A DNA stretch of 64,000 nucleotides from contig NZ_CP014307.1 in assembly GCF_001557535.2 (NCBI RefSeq), forward strand, positions 992,001-1,056,000. The letters are read 5' to 3'. Position 1 is the first letter of the stretch. Every line of letters begins with the position of its first letter. Both the position numbers and the translations under genes were made by a program. Source of the DNA: Burkholderia sp. PAMC 26561 (lineage in GTDB: Bacteria; Pseudomonadota; Gammaproteobacteria; Burkholderiales; Burkholderiaceae). The notes under the pieces are model-generated. The model had not been told where the DNA came from. It saw only the letters and a list, made by a program, of their open reading frames with translations, and did no database searches. This document shows, in pieces, positions 27,891-37,144 of the stretch.

Positions 27891-29213
27891 ATGACGACTT
27901 CTTCGGTTACTTTTCCTTCGCTCGACGCATGGCTTACGCATCTGGAATCGGCGCATCCGGTCGGTATCGATATGGGTCTCGCGCGCATCAGCCAGGTTCG
28001 CGATGCGCTCGTGCTTGAATTCTCGTGTCCGGTGATCACCGTGGGCGGGACGAACGGCAAGGGCTCGACGTGCGCGATCATCGAGACCATCTTGTTGCGC
28101 GCGGGATATCGCGTGGGGTGTCATACGTCGCCGCATCTGCTCGCGTTCAACGAGCGCGCGCGGCTCAATGGCGTCGATGCGACGGATGCGGAGCTGCTCG
28201 AACACTTCGAAGCCGTCGAGAAGGCGCGAACAAGTTTTGCCGAACCGGTCTCGCTGACGTATTTCGAATTCACGACGCTTGCCATCATGCGGCTGTTTGC
28301 ATCGCGCGAACTGGATGCCGTGATCCTCGAAGTGGGGCTCGGCGGGCGGCTGGACGCGGTGAATATCGTCGATCCGGATTGTGCGATCGTGACGAGCATC
28401 GACATTGACCATACGGAATATCTCGGCGATACACGCGAGAAGATCGGCTTCGAGAAAGCCGGGATTTTCCGTCCGGATACGCCTGCGATCTGCGGCGATC
28501 CGTCGCCGCCGCAGTCGCTGATCGACCACGCGAAGGCCATCGGCGCGGACCTGTGGCTGGTGGGCCGCGATTTCCGCTATGAAGCGCAGGGCGGAAACGA
28601 GCGTCAGCAGTGGAGTTACATCGGCCGGACGCAGCGGCGCTCCGCGCTGGCTTACCCCGCACTGCGGGGTGCCAACCAACTGATCAATACGTCGGCGGCG
28701 CTCGCAGCGCTTGAGTCATTGCGCGACCGGATCCCGGTTTCCGCACAGGATATCCGCCTGGGACTGGCGAACGTGGAATTGCCGGGACGCTTCCAGGTCG
28801 TACCGGGTAAGCCGCAAGTGATCCTCGATGTCGCCCATAACCCGCACGCAGCGGCCGTTCTGGCGCAAAATCTCGGCAACATGGGCTTCTTCCCATACAC
28901 GTACGCCGTGTTCGGCGCCATGTCCGATAAAGACATCGCCGGCGTTGTGGAACATCTGAAAGGCGAGATCGACCATTGGAACGTGACGGCGCTCCCGCTG
29001 CCACGCGCAGCCTCGGGCGCGGCGCTCGAAAGCGTTTTACGCGATGCCGGCGTCAACGACACTGCCGACAGCAGCGTTACACAATTCAATAATCCGGCCG
29101 ACGCTTATCAAGATGCGTTAAAGCGGGCGTCCGAAAATGATAGAATTTTGGTTTTCGGCAGTTTCCATACGGTCGCCGGTGTAATGGCGTACCGTAAATC
29201 GCAGCGTCATTGA
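27891..29213 (+). CDS. folC: bifunctional dihydrofolate synthase/folylpolyglutamate synthase
   Basis: Adds glutamate to dihydropteroate and folates. The 440-residue Mur-ligase-like protein has the P-loop TVGGTNGKGSTCAI, HTSPHLLAFNERARLNG, YFEFTTLAIMRLF, EVGLGGRLDAVN, and SIDIDHTEYLGDTREKIGFEKAGIF in the ATPase domain, then LDVAHNPHAAAVL in the C-terminal domain. ATG 27891 is chosen because it falls after the accD terminator. A gene for a SPOR protein begins 35 bases after the stop. Confidence 0.95.
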   Translation: MTTSSVTFPSLDAWLTHLESAHPVGIDMGLARISQVRDALVLEFSCPVITVGGTNGKGSTCAIIETILLRAGYRVGCHTSPHLLAFNERARLNGVDATDAELLEHFEAVEKARTSFAEPVSLTYFEFTTLAIMRLFASRELDAVILEVGLGGRLDAVNIVDPDCAIVTSIDIDHTEYLGDTREKIGFEKAGIFRPDTPAICGDPSPPQSLIDHAKAIGADLWLVGRDFRYEAQGGNERQQWSYIGRTQRRSALAYPALRGANQLINTSAALAALESLRDRIPVSAQDIRLGLANVELPGRFQVVPGKPQVILDVAHNPHAAAVLAQNLGNMGFFPYTYAVFGAMSDKDIAGVVEHLKGEIDHWNVTALPLPRAASGAALESVLRDAGVNDTADSSVTQFNNPADAYQDALKRASENDRILVFGSFHTVAGVMAYRKSQRH

Positions 29214-29248
29214 ACGGACGGCCGGCCAGCCTCTCGCACAAGCCAACC

Positions 29249-30160
29249 ATGTCCTTTTTTTCGTTCGGCAAGAAAGACGACGCGCCTTCGGGTCGCGATG
29301 ATTATTCCGACTCCTCGCGCGGCTCGCGTCAGACCGTCCGCACGGAACGCCGGACGCGCCGCAGCGACCGCCCCGAAGCCGATGCAATGATGCTCGACCC
29401 TACGCTGCCCGAAAAGCAGCGTGCGCGCCGCCGTCTGGTAGGTGCGCTTGCGCTGGTCGCGGCCGCCGTGATCGTCCTGCCCATGGTACTGGACTCGCAT
29501 CCGAAGCCTGTCACCGACGACATTTCCATCGACATTCCCACGCGCCCCGCGGCGCCGTTGCCAAAGACCACGCATAGCGATACTGCGGCGGGTCCGGCAA
29601 CCGATTCTCCAGCCGATACCCAGGCGGGCGTTGCGCCGGATAGTCCGGTCGGCGACGCGGGCAACGCGACGACTGCTGCCGCGCCGGTGACGAAGCCGGA
29701 ATCGAAGCCGGAGTCGAAGCCGGAATCGAAGCCGGAATCGAAGCCCGCTGCGAAGCCTGCCGAAACGCAGGCACAGGCGAAAGCCGCTGTGCCCGCCGCT
29801 CCTGCGCAGAAGCCCGTAACCGCACCAGTAACGCCACCCGTACAAGCTTCAAAGCCGCCTGTCGACGCACCGGCGGCGGCTGCCGCTGCTCAGAAGAACA
29901 CCCCGGCATCGCCGGCCGGCAGCCGTTTCGTGATCCAGATCGGTACTTTTGACGAAGACGCCGTCGCACAGAGTTGGGTGGCCAAGTTGAAGGCGGCGGG
30001 AGTGCCCGCATATGTTGAGCGTCGGAAGGAAGCTGACGGCACGACGCGCGCATTGTTGCGTGCGGGACCGTTTGCCGACCGGGCGGCTGCATCGGCGGCG
30101 CTCGGCAAGGTGCGTCAGGCTGGTTTGGGCGGCGGCGGCAACAACGCATCGGCGAACTAG
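29249..30160 (+). CDS. SPOR-domain inner-membrane protein
   Basis: A 303-residue bitopic protein. A short cytoplasmic head with charged residues (1-67) leads to one transmembrane helix (about 69-86, LVGALALVAAAVIVLPMVL), a long Pro/Ala/Lys-rich periplasmic linker, and a C-terminal SPOR domain (about 228-303, FVIQIGTFDEDAVAQSW ... RVGPF-like LLRAGPFADRAAA). SPOR domains bind denuded glycan strands at division septa, so a DedD-like role is likely. Residues about 149-163 hold four tandem Lys-Pro-Glu-Ser units. The folC-SPOR-cvpA-purF order matches dedD-cvpA-purF in enterobacteria. Confidence 0.9.
   Translation: MSFFSFGKKDDAPSGRDDYSDSSRGSRQTVRTERRTRRSDRPEADAMMLDPTLPEKQRARRRLVGALALVAAAVIVLPMVLDSHPKPVTDDISIDIPTRPAAPLPKTTHSDTAAGPATDSPADTQAGVAPDSPVGDAGNATTAAAPVTKPESKPESKPESKPESKPAAKPAETQAQAKAAVPAAPAQKPVTAPVTPPVQASKPPVDAPAAAAAAQKNTPASPAGSRFVIQIGTFDEDAVAQSWVAKLKAAGVPAYVERRKEADGTTRALLRAGPFADRAAASAALGKVRQAGLGGGGNNASAN
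29692..29739 (+). repeat. four tandem 12-bp repeats in the SPOR gene
   Basis: Unit GAAGCCGGAATC at 29692-29703, 29704-29715 (one change), 29716-29727 and 29728-29739, encoding repeated Lys-Pro-Glu-Ser in the linker. Unit number could vary between strains without shifting the frame. Confidence 0.9.
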
Positions 30161-30166
30161 CATTTG

Positions 30167-30703
30167 ATGTTCACCAGTTTCGACTACGCGGTGATGGCCG
30201 TGATCGGCCTCTCCGCGCTGCGCGGAATGTGGCGTGGCTTGCTGGCCGAAGTGTTCGGCCTGATCGGCTGGATTGCGGCCTTGCTGGTCGCGGGCCGATT
30301 TGTCGGACTTGTCGTGCCGTATATCCCCGCGAACTGGCCGGGCGGCGCGCTGACACAATGGCTGATCGCGTTCCTGGTGATCGTGGCGGCCGTGCTGGTG
30401 GTATCGAGCGTGGCTGGCGCGTTGCTCTCGCGTGTGACCGAAGTGGTCGGGCTGCGCGGTATCGACAGGTCGCTTGGACTTTTGTTTGGCCTCGTGCGAG
30501 GCGCAATTCTGGTAGTGATCCTGGTCGCCCTGGCGGGCTTGACCGAACTGCCGCAACACGATTTCTGGCGTAACGCGTTGTTCCGGCCCGCGGTCGAACA
30601 AGGCGTGCGAGAACTGAAACCGCTGCTCCCCGATACGCTCGCCGCGTATGTGCGCACCCCGCCGGACGGCTCGCAAGAACCTTCGGCGCCTCCTGCGCAA
30701 TAA
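30167..30703 (+). CDS. cvpA: CvpA family membrane protein
   Basis: A 178-residue inner-membrane protein with four predicted helices (about 4-20, 26-46, 62-84, 103-122). FDYAVMAVIGLSALRGMWRGLLAEVFGLIGW is the conserved CvpA opening (residues about 4-35). Named for colicin V production in E. coli, with later links to purine regulation and envelope stress. The ATG lies six bases after the SPOR stop; purF follows after 138 bases. Confidence 0.93.
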   Translation: MFTSFDYAVMAVIGLSALRGMWRGLLAEVFGLIGWIAALLVAGRFVGLVVPYIPANWPGGALTQWLIAFLVIVAAVLVVSSVAGALLSRVTEVVGLRGIDRSLGLLFGLVRGAILVVILVALAGLTELPQHDFWRNALFRPAVEQGVRELKPLLPDTLAAYVRTPPDGSQEPSAPPAQ

Positions 30704-30841
30704 CGACCAAGGCGTGCTACACGGGATTTGCGTGAAGGCTCGGCGCAACATCCACATAGTCCAGATGCCTTGCAGGTGTTTTGGAACCGTTGCACCGATA
30801 TGCCCTTTCGACCCGTTTCGACTCTTTGAAGGACCAATGCC

Positions 30842-32389
30842 ATGTGCGGCATCGTAGGCGTAGTTTCCCAGACTCCCGTCAACCAGTTGATCTATGACAG
30901 CCTGCTGCTCCTGCAGCACCGCGGTCAGGACGCAGCCGGCATCGCGACGGCGGACGGCAACAACTTCCACATGCATAAGGCCAACGGCATGGTGCGCGAC
31001 GTGTTCCGCACGCGCAACATGCGCAGCCTGCCGGGCAATGTCGGCATTGGCCAGGTACGTTACCCGACGGCCGGGTCGGCATCGAGTGAAGAAGAAGCCC
31101 AGCCGTTCTACGTGAACGCGCCGTTCGGCATCATCCTCGCCCACAACGGCAACCTGACCAACTGGCCGCAACTGAAGGAAGAGATGTTCCGGATCGATCG
31201 CCGGCACATCAACACTGCGTCCGACACGGAAGTCCTGCTCAACGTCTTCGCCCACGAACTGCAGTTGTCGAGCTCCGGCCTGCAACTCGATCCGGCTGCG
31301 CTGTTCAAGGCGGTGAGCGGCGTCCACAGGCGAGTGAAGGGTTCGTACGCGATCGTTTCGCTGATCGCCGGCTACGGGCTGGTCGCTTTCCGCGATCCGT
31401 TCGGCATTCGTCCGCTGGTCCTCGGCAAGCAGGAAACGGCGACGGGCGTGGAATGGATGGTCGCGTCTGAATCGGTGGCGGTTGAAGGTATCGGCTTCGA
31501 ATTCGTGCGTGACGTGGAACCGGGCGAAGCGATCTTCATCGATAACGACGGCAACCTGCACAGCCAGCAATGCGCCGAAAACCCCAGCCTCAACCCCTGC
31601 ATCTTCGAACTCGTGTATCTCGCGCGTCCGGATTCGTGCCTCGACGGCGTGCCGGTCTACAACGCGCGCCTGCGCATGGGTGATTACCTCGCCGAGAAGA
31701 TCAAGCGCGTGCTGCCGGACGTGGCTATCGACGTGGTGATGCCGATTCCGGATTCGTCGCGTCCCGCCGCCATGCAAGTGGCCGCGAAGCTGGGCGTGGA
31801 ATATCGCGAAGGTTTCTTCAAGAATCGCTATGTTGGCCGCACATTCATCATGCCGGGCCAGGCCGTGCGCAAGAAGTCGGTGCGCCAGAAACTCAACGCC
31901 ATGGCGATCGAGTTCAAGGGCAAGAACGTGTTGATCGTGGATGATTCCATCGTTCGTGGAACCACATCGCACGAAATCGTACAGATGGCGCGCGATGCCG
32001 GCGCCGCGAAAGTGATTTTCGCGTCCGCTGCGCCGCCGGTGAAGTTCCCGAACGTATATGGCATCGACATGCCCACGCGCGGCGAACTCGTTGCGCATGG
32101 CCGTTCGGACGACGAAGTTGCGCGCATGATCGGCGCGGATCATCTGGTGTATCAGGACGTCGCGGATCTGAAGCAGGCCATTCGCGACATCAACCCGGCG
32201 CTGAAGGAATTCGATGCATCGTGTTTCGATGGCAACTACATCACCGGCGATATCAACGAAGCCTATCTCGACCGGCTGGAAACGGCGCGTCTTGCGCCGT
32301 CGGCACAGTCGGACCGCGACGCCGCAAGTGAAGCAATGGAAGGCGGTGTATCGCGTTCGCAGTTGCACTTGCAGTTGTCGGTGGAATGA
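30842..32389 (+). CDS. purF: amidophosphoribosyltransferase
   Basis: First committed step of purine synthesis, forming phosphoribosylamine from PRPP and glutamine. The 515-residue protein starts MCGIVGVV, so removal of Met exposes the catalytic Cys. The glutaminase domain (to about residue 240) has QHRGQDAAGIAT, IGQVRYPTAGS and NAPFGIILAHNGNLTN; the transferase domain has NRYVGRTFIMPGQAVR and the PRPP motif VLIVDDSIVRGTTSHEIV. ATG 30842 follows GAAGGACCAATGCC closely. A terminator follows. Confidence 0.97.
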   Translation: MCGIVGVVSQTPVNQLIYDSLLLLQHRGQDAAGIATADGNNFHMHKANGMVRDVFRTRNMRSLPGNVGIGQVRYPTAGSASSEEEAQPFYVNAPFGIILAHNGNLTNWPQLKEEMFRIDRRHINTASDTEVLLNVFAHELQLSSSGLQLDPAALFKAVSGVHRRVKGSYAIVSLIAGYGLVAFRDPFGIRPLVLGKQETATGVEWMVASESVAVEGIGFEFVRDVEPGEAIFIDNDGNLHSQQCAENPSLNPCIFELVYLARPDSCLDGVPVYNARLRMGDYLAEKIKRVLPDVAIDVVMPIPDSSRPAAMQVAAKLGVEYREGFFKNRYVGRTFIMPGQAVRKKSVRQKLNAMAIEFKGKNVLIVDDSIVRGTTSHEIVQMARDAGAAKVIFASAAPPVKFPNVYGIDMPTRGELVAHGRSDDEVARMIGADHLVYQDVADLKQAIRDINPALKEFDASCFDGNYITGDINEAYLDRLETARLAPSAQSDRDAASEAMEGGVSRSQLHLQLSVE

Positions 32390-32574
32390 CGCGGTTGGCT
32401 GCAGCGCGCGAAAACGCGTGATAGGATTGGGTTTGCGTCGATTTGAGATCAGCTTGCGGACGCGGGTTTCGATGGCTTCATCAATCGGAACCCGAAACAG
32501 CTAAAGCGAACCGGTGGAGAGATCCGACGAACATCGACTCCCTTCCCGGCGACGCTACAGGCTTTTTCGCACCG

Positions 32575-32609
32575 AGCCCGCTCATGCTGACGCAGAAGCG
32601 GGCTTTTTT
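32575..32609 (+). terminator. rho-independent terminator between purF and metZ
   Basis: AGCCCGCT (32575-32582) pairs perfectly with AGCGGGCT (32597-32604), a 14-base loop, then a T-run. Confidence 0.82.
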
Positions 32610-32663
32610 GCGTCCCGGTTTTTGAATGCCGCCGGGCCACCACGAATGGAAGAGATGGAAAGA

Positions 32664-33872
32664 ATGGACGATACGAACATGGACGACAACCTCAACTTCG
32701 ACACGCTCGCCGTGCGCGCGGGAACCCTTCGCAGCGACTTCAACGAGCATTCGGAAGCGATTTTCCTGACATCGAGTTTCGTGTTCGAAAGCGCCGCGCA
32801 CGCCGCGGAAAGCTTCAAGAACGCCGAAGAGGCTTACACGTACTCGCGCTTCACGAACCCGACCGTCGCGATGTTTCAAAAGCGCCTGGCCGCGCTCGAA
32901 GGCGGCGAGGCATGCATGGCGACGGCGTCGGGGATGGCCGCGATCATGTCGGTAGTGATGTGCTCCATGCAGCAGGGCGACCATCTGGTCAGCTCGAAGA
33001 GCCTGTTTGGATCGACGGTCGGCATGTTCTCGCAGATCTTCACCAAGTTCGGCATTACGACCACGTTCGTCGATCCGACCAATCTCGATGAATGGCGCGC
33101 CGCCGTGCGCCCTGAAACGAAGATGTTCTTCCTCGAGACGCCGTCGAATCCGCTGACCGAGATCGCCGACATTGAAGCGATCGGGAAGATATCGAAGGAA
33201 GTGGGCGCGCTGTTCGTCGTCGATAACTGTTTCTGCAGCCCGGCGTTGCAGCAGCCCTTGAAGCTCGGCGCGGACGTCGTGATGCATTCGGCCACCAAGT
33301 TCCTCGACGGGCAGGGCCGAGTGCTCGGCGGCGCGCTCGTCGGATCAAAGCAGTTCATCATGGAAAAGGTCTTCCCGTTCGTGCGCAGCGCGGGCCCGAC
33401 CTTGTCCGCGTTCAACGCGTGGGTATTGCTCAAGGGCATGGAAACGCTGTCGCTGCGGGTGGAGAAACAGTCGTCGAATGCGCTGGAGATCGCGCGCTGG
33501 CTGGAAACGCATCCGGCTATCGAGCGCGTGTTTTATCCGGGGCTCGAGTCGCATCCGCAGTACGCGATTGCGAAAAAACAGCAGAAGGCGGGCGGGGCGA
33601 TCGTGTCGTTCGAGCTGAAGGGCGCGACGCGGGAAGAGCAGCGGGCGAACGCGTGGCGCGTGATCGATTCTACGAAGATCTGCTCGATCACCGGTAATCT
33701 CGGCGATACACGCACGACGATCACGCATCCATCCACGACCACGCACGGTCGCTTGACGCCGGAAGTTCGTGAGGCCGCAGGGATTCGGGAGGGGTTGATC
33801 CGGCTTGCGGTGGGACTGGAAAACGCCGGGGATATTCGTGGGGATCTGGAACGCGGTTTGGACGGCCAGTAA
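32664..33872 (+). CDS. metZ: O-succinylhomoserine sulfhydrylase
   Basis: Makes homocysteine from O-succinylhomoserine and sulfide, giving methionine by direct sulfhydrylation. The 402-residue Cys/Met-metabolism PLP enzyme has YTYSRFTNPTVAMFQ, TASGMAAIMSVVM, ETPSNPLTEIAD, VVDNCFCSPALQQPL, the PLP Lys in HSATKFLDGQGRVLGG, and SLGDTRT-type SITGNLGDTRTTITHPSTT near the end. MetZ rather than MetB is favoured by the DGQGRVLGG wording and the purF neighbour seen in this group. Four in-frame ATGs lie at 32646, 32655, 32664 and 32679; I use 32664 because GGAA lies close before it. Confidence 0.92.
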   Translation: MDDTNMDDNLNFDTLAVRAGTLRSDFNEHSEAIFLTSSFVFESAAHAAESFKNAEEAYTYSRFTNPTVAMFQKRLAALEGGEACMATASGMAAIMSVVMCSMQQGDHLVSSKSLFGSTVGMFSQIFTKFGITTTFVDPTNLDEWRAAVRPETKMFFLETPSNPLTEIADIEAIGKISKEVGALFVVDNCFCSPALQQPLKLGADVVMHSATKFLDGQGRVLGGALVGSKQFIMEKVFPFVRSAGPTLSAFNAWVLLKGMETLSLRVEKQSSNALEIARWLETHPAIERVFYPGLESHPQYAIAKKQQKAGGAIVSFELKGATREEQRANAWRVIDSTKICSITGNLGDTRTTITHPSTTTHGRLTPEVREAAGIREGLIRLAVGLENAGDIRGDLERGLDGQ

Positions 33873-33916
33873 TTCGACAGCGGGGTCGGGATTCGGTCCC
33901 GGACCCCGCTATCGAA
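33873..33916. terminator. strong hairpin between convergent metZ and FKBP gene
   Basis: A 15-bp stem with one mismatch (33873-33887 with 33902-33916) around a 14-base loop. It begins at the base after the metZ stop and ends five bases before the FKBP stop. The A-run lies on the right side, so neither direction has a good T-run, but the place suits a two-way transcription barrier. Confidence 0.65.
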
Positions 33917-33921
33917 AAAAA

Positions 33922-34263
33922 TCAAACGTCCAGCAATTCCACATCGAAGACCAGCGTGGCATTCGGCGGAATCACGCCGCCCGCGCCGCGCACGCCGTAG
34001 CCGAGTTGCGGCGGAATCGTCAGCTTGCGCTTGCCGCCGACCTTCATGCCCTGTACGCCTTCATCCCAGCCCTTGATGACCATGCCGCCGCCCAGCACGA
34101 ACGCGAACGGATCGTTGCGGTCATGGCTCGAGTCGAACTTCTGGCCGTCGGTCAGCCAGCCTGTGTAATGCACGCTGACCGTCTTCCCGGCGACGGCATC
34201 CGCACCTTCACCCACGACCAGGTCTTCATACTTGAGGCCCGAGTCTGTCGTCACAATCGCCAT
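33922..34263 (-). CDS. FKBP-type peptidyl-prolyl cis-trans isomerase
   Basis: A 113-residue single-domain FKBP that speeds proline isomerisation in protein folding. It has [55 protein letters not shown] (in consecutive segments), [25 protein letters not shown], with the usual Tyr, Phe, Asp, Val, Ile and Trp of the active pocket. No signal peptide, so cytoplasmic. ATG 34263 follows AAGGAGAGAAAC; longer in-frame starts have no such site. Confidence 0.95.
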   Translation of the reverse strand: MAIVTTDSGLKYEDLVVGEGADAVAGKTVSVHYTGWLTDGQKFDSSHDRNDPFAFVLGGGMVIKGWDEGVQGMKVGGKRKLTIPPQLGYGVRGAGGVIPPNATLVFDVELLDV

Positions 34264-34519
34264 GTTTCTCTCCTTGTGTACGCCGGCTTCATCGCCGGCT
34301 GAAATCGAAACCGGTATTGTAGGGCTTTCGGGCGCATCGTCACATCCGGCGAAGCGTGCACGGCGTTTGCTGCACACTCTGGCCGTTATCCTGTAATTAA
34401 TCGCGTGAGGCTGACTTGCCCCGGATCTAGAGGCCTTAGGCACTCCCCTATAATGGCCAGTCATCTCGATAAAACCGGGCAAGGTCCTCGCATTTATCAA
34501 CGCTCAAGGATTTCCAATC

Positions 34520-35650
34520 GTGACAACGTCTTTCTCAGGCACGGTCGAAACGGGGCGCGCTCCCCGTCCTGAAGCGCCGGTCGCGGGCACGGATGGCGTG
34601 CTCGTCCTGAATGCCGCGCAGCGCTGCCTCTCAGCCGACACCGTTCTCACGCATCTGTTCGACCTCGACGCCCGCGCGTTCGAGGGCCAGGCGCTTGCCG
34701 ATACCCCTTTGCCGAAGACGCTCATCGCGGTGCTTGCCGAAGCCGCCGATGCCGCGCTCGCCGCAGGCAGCGTCCGGCGTGCGCGGGTATCGATTGACGA
34801 GGGCGGCACGCGCGCTTTCAGCATCCTCGCGCTGCCCGGCAAGGACAGCGTGACGCTGATCGTGTCGCCGTGCAGCCTGGATACGGCCGCGCAGACGCAG
34901 CAGAAGCAGACGGACGAACGCACCGCCCACTTGCGCGCCGAAGCGGCGCTGTTCATGCGCGATCACGTGCTGGGCGTGGTATCGCACGACTTGCGCGGAC
35001 CACTGAACGCCATCCATAGCTGGGGTTACGTGCTCGAGCGCAAGGTCGATACCGCCGATGCCTCCGCCCAGCGCGCCCTGGGTGGTATCCGCTCGGGCGT
35101 CGAGCAGCAGGTGAAGCTGATCGAGCAATCCATCGATACAACCCGCGCCGAGACCAAGACACTCGCGCTGAACCGCGTTCCGCTCGCGCTGCGTCCGTTG
35201 CTGGAGCACGCGGCGGGCGAAGCGCGAGCGAGCCTCGCGACGGCCCGCGAAGTGTCGCTGCAGGTGAAATCGGCGCTGGCCGAAGAGCAGATCATCGGCG
35301 ATAACGAACGGCTCACGCAGGCGCTGTGGCTCATGCTCGCGTTCGCCACGGAGGGCAGCGCGGCCGGATCGACGGTGATTACCGAAGCGCGCGTGGAAGA
35401 CGGCGTGTTCGTCGCTATTGTCAGTTTTACGGCATCGGTGAAAGCGCTTACCGATCCCGATTTGCCGCACGCGCTCGAAGCATTCGCACGCAAGCAGGCG
35501 ACCTTGCCTCGCGAAGCGGCGCGCATTGCGTGGGGACTGGCGCTCTGCAAGCGCGTAGCCGAAGCGCATGGCGGCACGTTTGAACACGACGACGTAACCG
35601 ATGACGCCAACGTCATGCTCAAACTGCGCGTCCCGTTGAGCGGCACCTGA
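34520..35650 (+). CDS. histidine-kinase-like protein without input membrane domain
   Basis: A 376-residue cytoplasmic protein. Residues 1-120 may form a degenerate PAS-like sensor. The dimerisation helix carries an H-box VVSHDLRGPLNAIHSWGYVL with His156. The ATPase part (about 215-374) is weak: DNERLTQALWLMLAF stands in for the N-box but lacks the usual paired Asn, no clear glycine-rich G1 box is seen, and only GLALCKRVAEAHGGTFEHD resembles the end of an HATPase domain. It may therefore be a poor kinase or a phosphotransfer or dominant regulator. GTG start 34520 follows AAGGA. No response regulator gene is adjacent. TATAAT at 34449-34454 may be its -10 box, but no good -35 is present. Confidence 0.8.
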   Translation: MTTSFSGTVETGRAPRPEAPVAGTDGVLVLNAAQRCLSADTVLTHLFDLDARAFEGQALADTPLPKTLIAVLAEAADAALAAGSVRRARVSIDEGGTRAFSILALPGKDSVTLIVSPCSLDTAAQTQQKQTDERTAHLRAEAALFMRDHVLGVVSHDLRGPLNAIHSWGYVLERKVDTADASAQRALGGIRSGVEQQVKLIEQSIDTTRAETKTLALNRVPLALRPLLEHAAGEARASLATAREVSLQVKSALAEEQIIGDNERLTQALWLMLAFATEGSAAGSTVITEARVEDGVFVAIVSFTASVKALTDPDLPHALEAFARKQATLPREAARIAWGLALCKRVAEAHGGTFEHDDVTDDANVMLKLRVPLSGT

Positions 35651-35710
35651 TTTAACTTTCGAGCAGCTTGCGCCTCTATACTGGCGTTTTCTCTTGTGGA
35701 GCAAGTTGCT

Positions 35711-37117
35711 TTGAATCAGGTTGTCGCGCTAATTGGTGCCTTGTTGCTCGTCGCGCTGAACGGGTTTTTCGTCGCGGCCGAGTTCGGGCTGGTCAAGCTG
35801 CGAGCCACGCGCGTCCAGGCTATCGCACGGTCGAACGGCCTGCCCGGACGCCTGCTTGCGAAGGTTCACGGCAAGCTGGACGCGTATTTGTCGGCGTGTC
35901 AGCTCGGCATCACGCTGGCGTCGCTCGGGCTCGGCTGGCTCGGCGAGCCGGCATTCGCCGCGTTATTGCATCCGCTTTTCGCGCTGGCGGGCATCGAATC
36001 AGCGAAGCTGATAGATGCAGTCTCCTTGTTCTTCGCTTTCTCCTGCATTTCCTTTCTGCACATCGTGGTCGGCGAACTTGCGCCGAAATCTTGGGCGATC
36101 CGACGTGCCGAACAGGTCGGTTTGTGGGTGGCCATGCCGCTCTACGGCTTCTACTGGGCAATGTACCCGTTCATTTGGGTGCTTAATTCAAGCGCGAACT
36201 TCGTGCTGCGCCTGTTTGGATTGAGCGGCGAACATGGCGGCGACGCCCACTATTCCACTGACGAACTCAAGCTGATCCTGCGCGGCCGGCGGTTGACCGG
36301 GGCGTCGACCACGCCGGACACGCTGGGGATTTCGAGTTCGCATGCAGATTCCAGCTACAACGCCGACGAATGGAACACAATTGCGCATTCGCTGGATTTC
36401 AGCCGCATGACGGTGTCCGACCTGATGCGTCCAAGCCACGAGATGGTCGGCCTGCGCAACGACCTGCCGATGCGCGACAACATGCAGGTGATCGCGCGCC
36501 ACCGTTTCAGCCGCTATCCGCTTTTTGCCGATGCGACCAGCGAACGTGTGCTCGGCATGATCCACTTGAAAGACCTGCTGCTCGCACGCGATGGCGCCGG
36601 GCGCGGCCTTCTCCACGGCCTGACGCGACAGGACACGAAGCAGGATTCCCTCGAGCGGCACGTGCGCCCGGTTCAGTATGTGGCCGGCAATCTTTCAGCG
36701 CTCGAATTGTTCAGGCGTTTTCGCAAGGGCGCGCCGCACTTTGCGCTCGTCGGCCGCAAGGGCGAGAAGCCGATAGGTTTCCTCACGCTCGACAACCTGC
36801 TGGGCGCGCTCGTTGGCCAGATTCACGACGAGTTTCGTCAAGGCGATGCCGACTGGTCACGCATGGACGATGGCACGCTGATGGGCAAAGGCAGCTTGCC
36901 GGTGGTATCGCTGGAACGGGCGTTGGGGATCGATATCGACGAAGGTCAGTCGGAGTCTGTTGGCGGGCTCGTGATCAATGCGCTGGGCGATCTGCCTAGC
37001 GAAGGCCAGCGCGTGGGTTTCGATCGTTTCGATATCGTCGTGAAGAAGATGAACGGACCGCGCATCGTGCTCGTTCGCGTCTATCCGCATGAAGAGGTTG
37101 CAGAAGAAGCGGATTGA
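35711..37117 (+). CDS. CNNM/CBS-pair/CorC_HlyC membrane protein
   Basis: A 468-residue inner-membrane protein of the HlyC/CorC group, linked to magnesium/cobalt efflux or tolerance in other bacteria. The DUF21 (CNNM) domain (about 1-195) has helices at about 2-22, 58-82, 96-125 and 135-160, with GFFVAAEFGLVKLR and FLHIVVGELAPKSWAIR. A CBS pair follows (about 225-345, including DLMRPSHEMVGLRNDLPM), then a C-terminal CorC_HlyC domain ending IDIDEGQSESVGGLVINALG. TTG 35711 is preferred because GGAG lies about ten bases before it; GTG 35696 has none. It ends 28 bases from the convergent treY stop. Confidence 0.87.
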   Translation: MNQVVALIGALLLVALNGFFVAAEFGLVKLRATRVQAIARSNGLPGRLLAKVHGKLDAYLSACQLGITLASLGLGWLGEPAFAALLHPLFALAGIESAKLIDAVSLFFAFSCISFLHIVVGELAPKSWAIRRAEQVGLWVAMPLYGFYWAMYPFIWVLNSSANFVLRLFGLSGEHGGDAHYSTDELKLILRGRRLTGASTTPDTLGISSSHADSSYNADEWNTIAHSLDFSRMTVSDLMRPSHEMVGLRNDLPMRDNMQVIARHRFSRYPLFADATSERVLGMIHLKDLLLARDGAGRGLLHGLTRQDTKQDSLERHVRPVQYVAGNLSALELFRRFRKGAPHFALVGRKGEKPIGFLTLDNLLGALVGQIHDEFRQGDADWSRMDDGTLMGKGSLPVVSLERALGIDIDEGQSESVGGLVINALGDLPSEGQRVGFDRFDIVVKKMNGPRIVLVRVYPHEEVAEEAD

Positions 37118-37144
37118 TCCTTCCGCTTCCTCCGCGTTGATTCA

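Noticed and set aside
32390..32663. SAM-type riboswitch upstream of metZ
   Set aside because: Methionine genes often have one, but I could not fit any SAM riboswitch core; the only clear structure is the purF terminator.
34449..34454. TATAAT as a full promoter for the histidine-kinase-like gene
   Set aside because: A perfect -10 box, but no acceptable -35 at 16-18 bases, so I mention it only in the gene entry.
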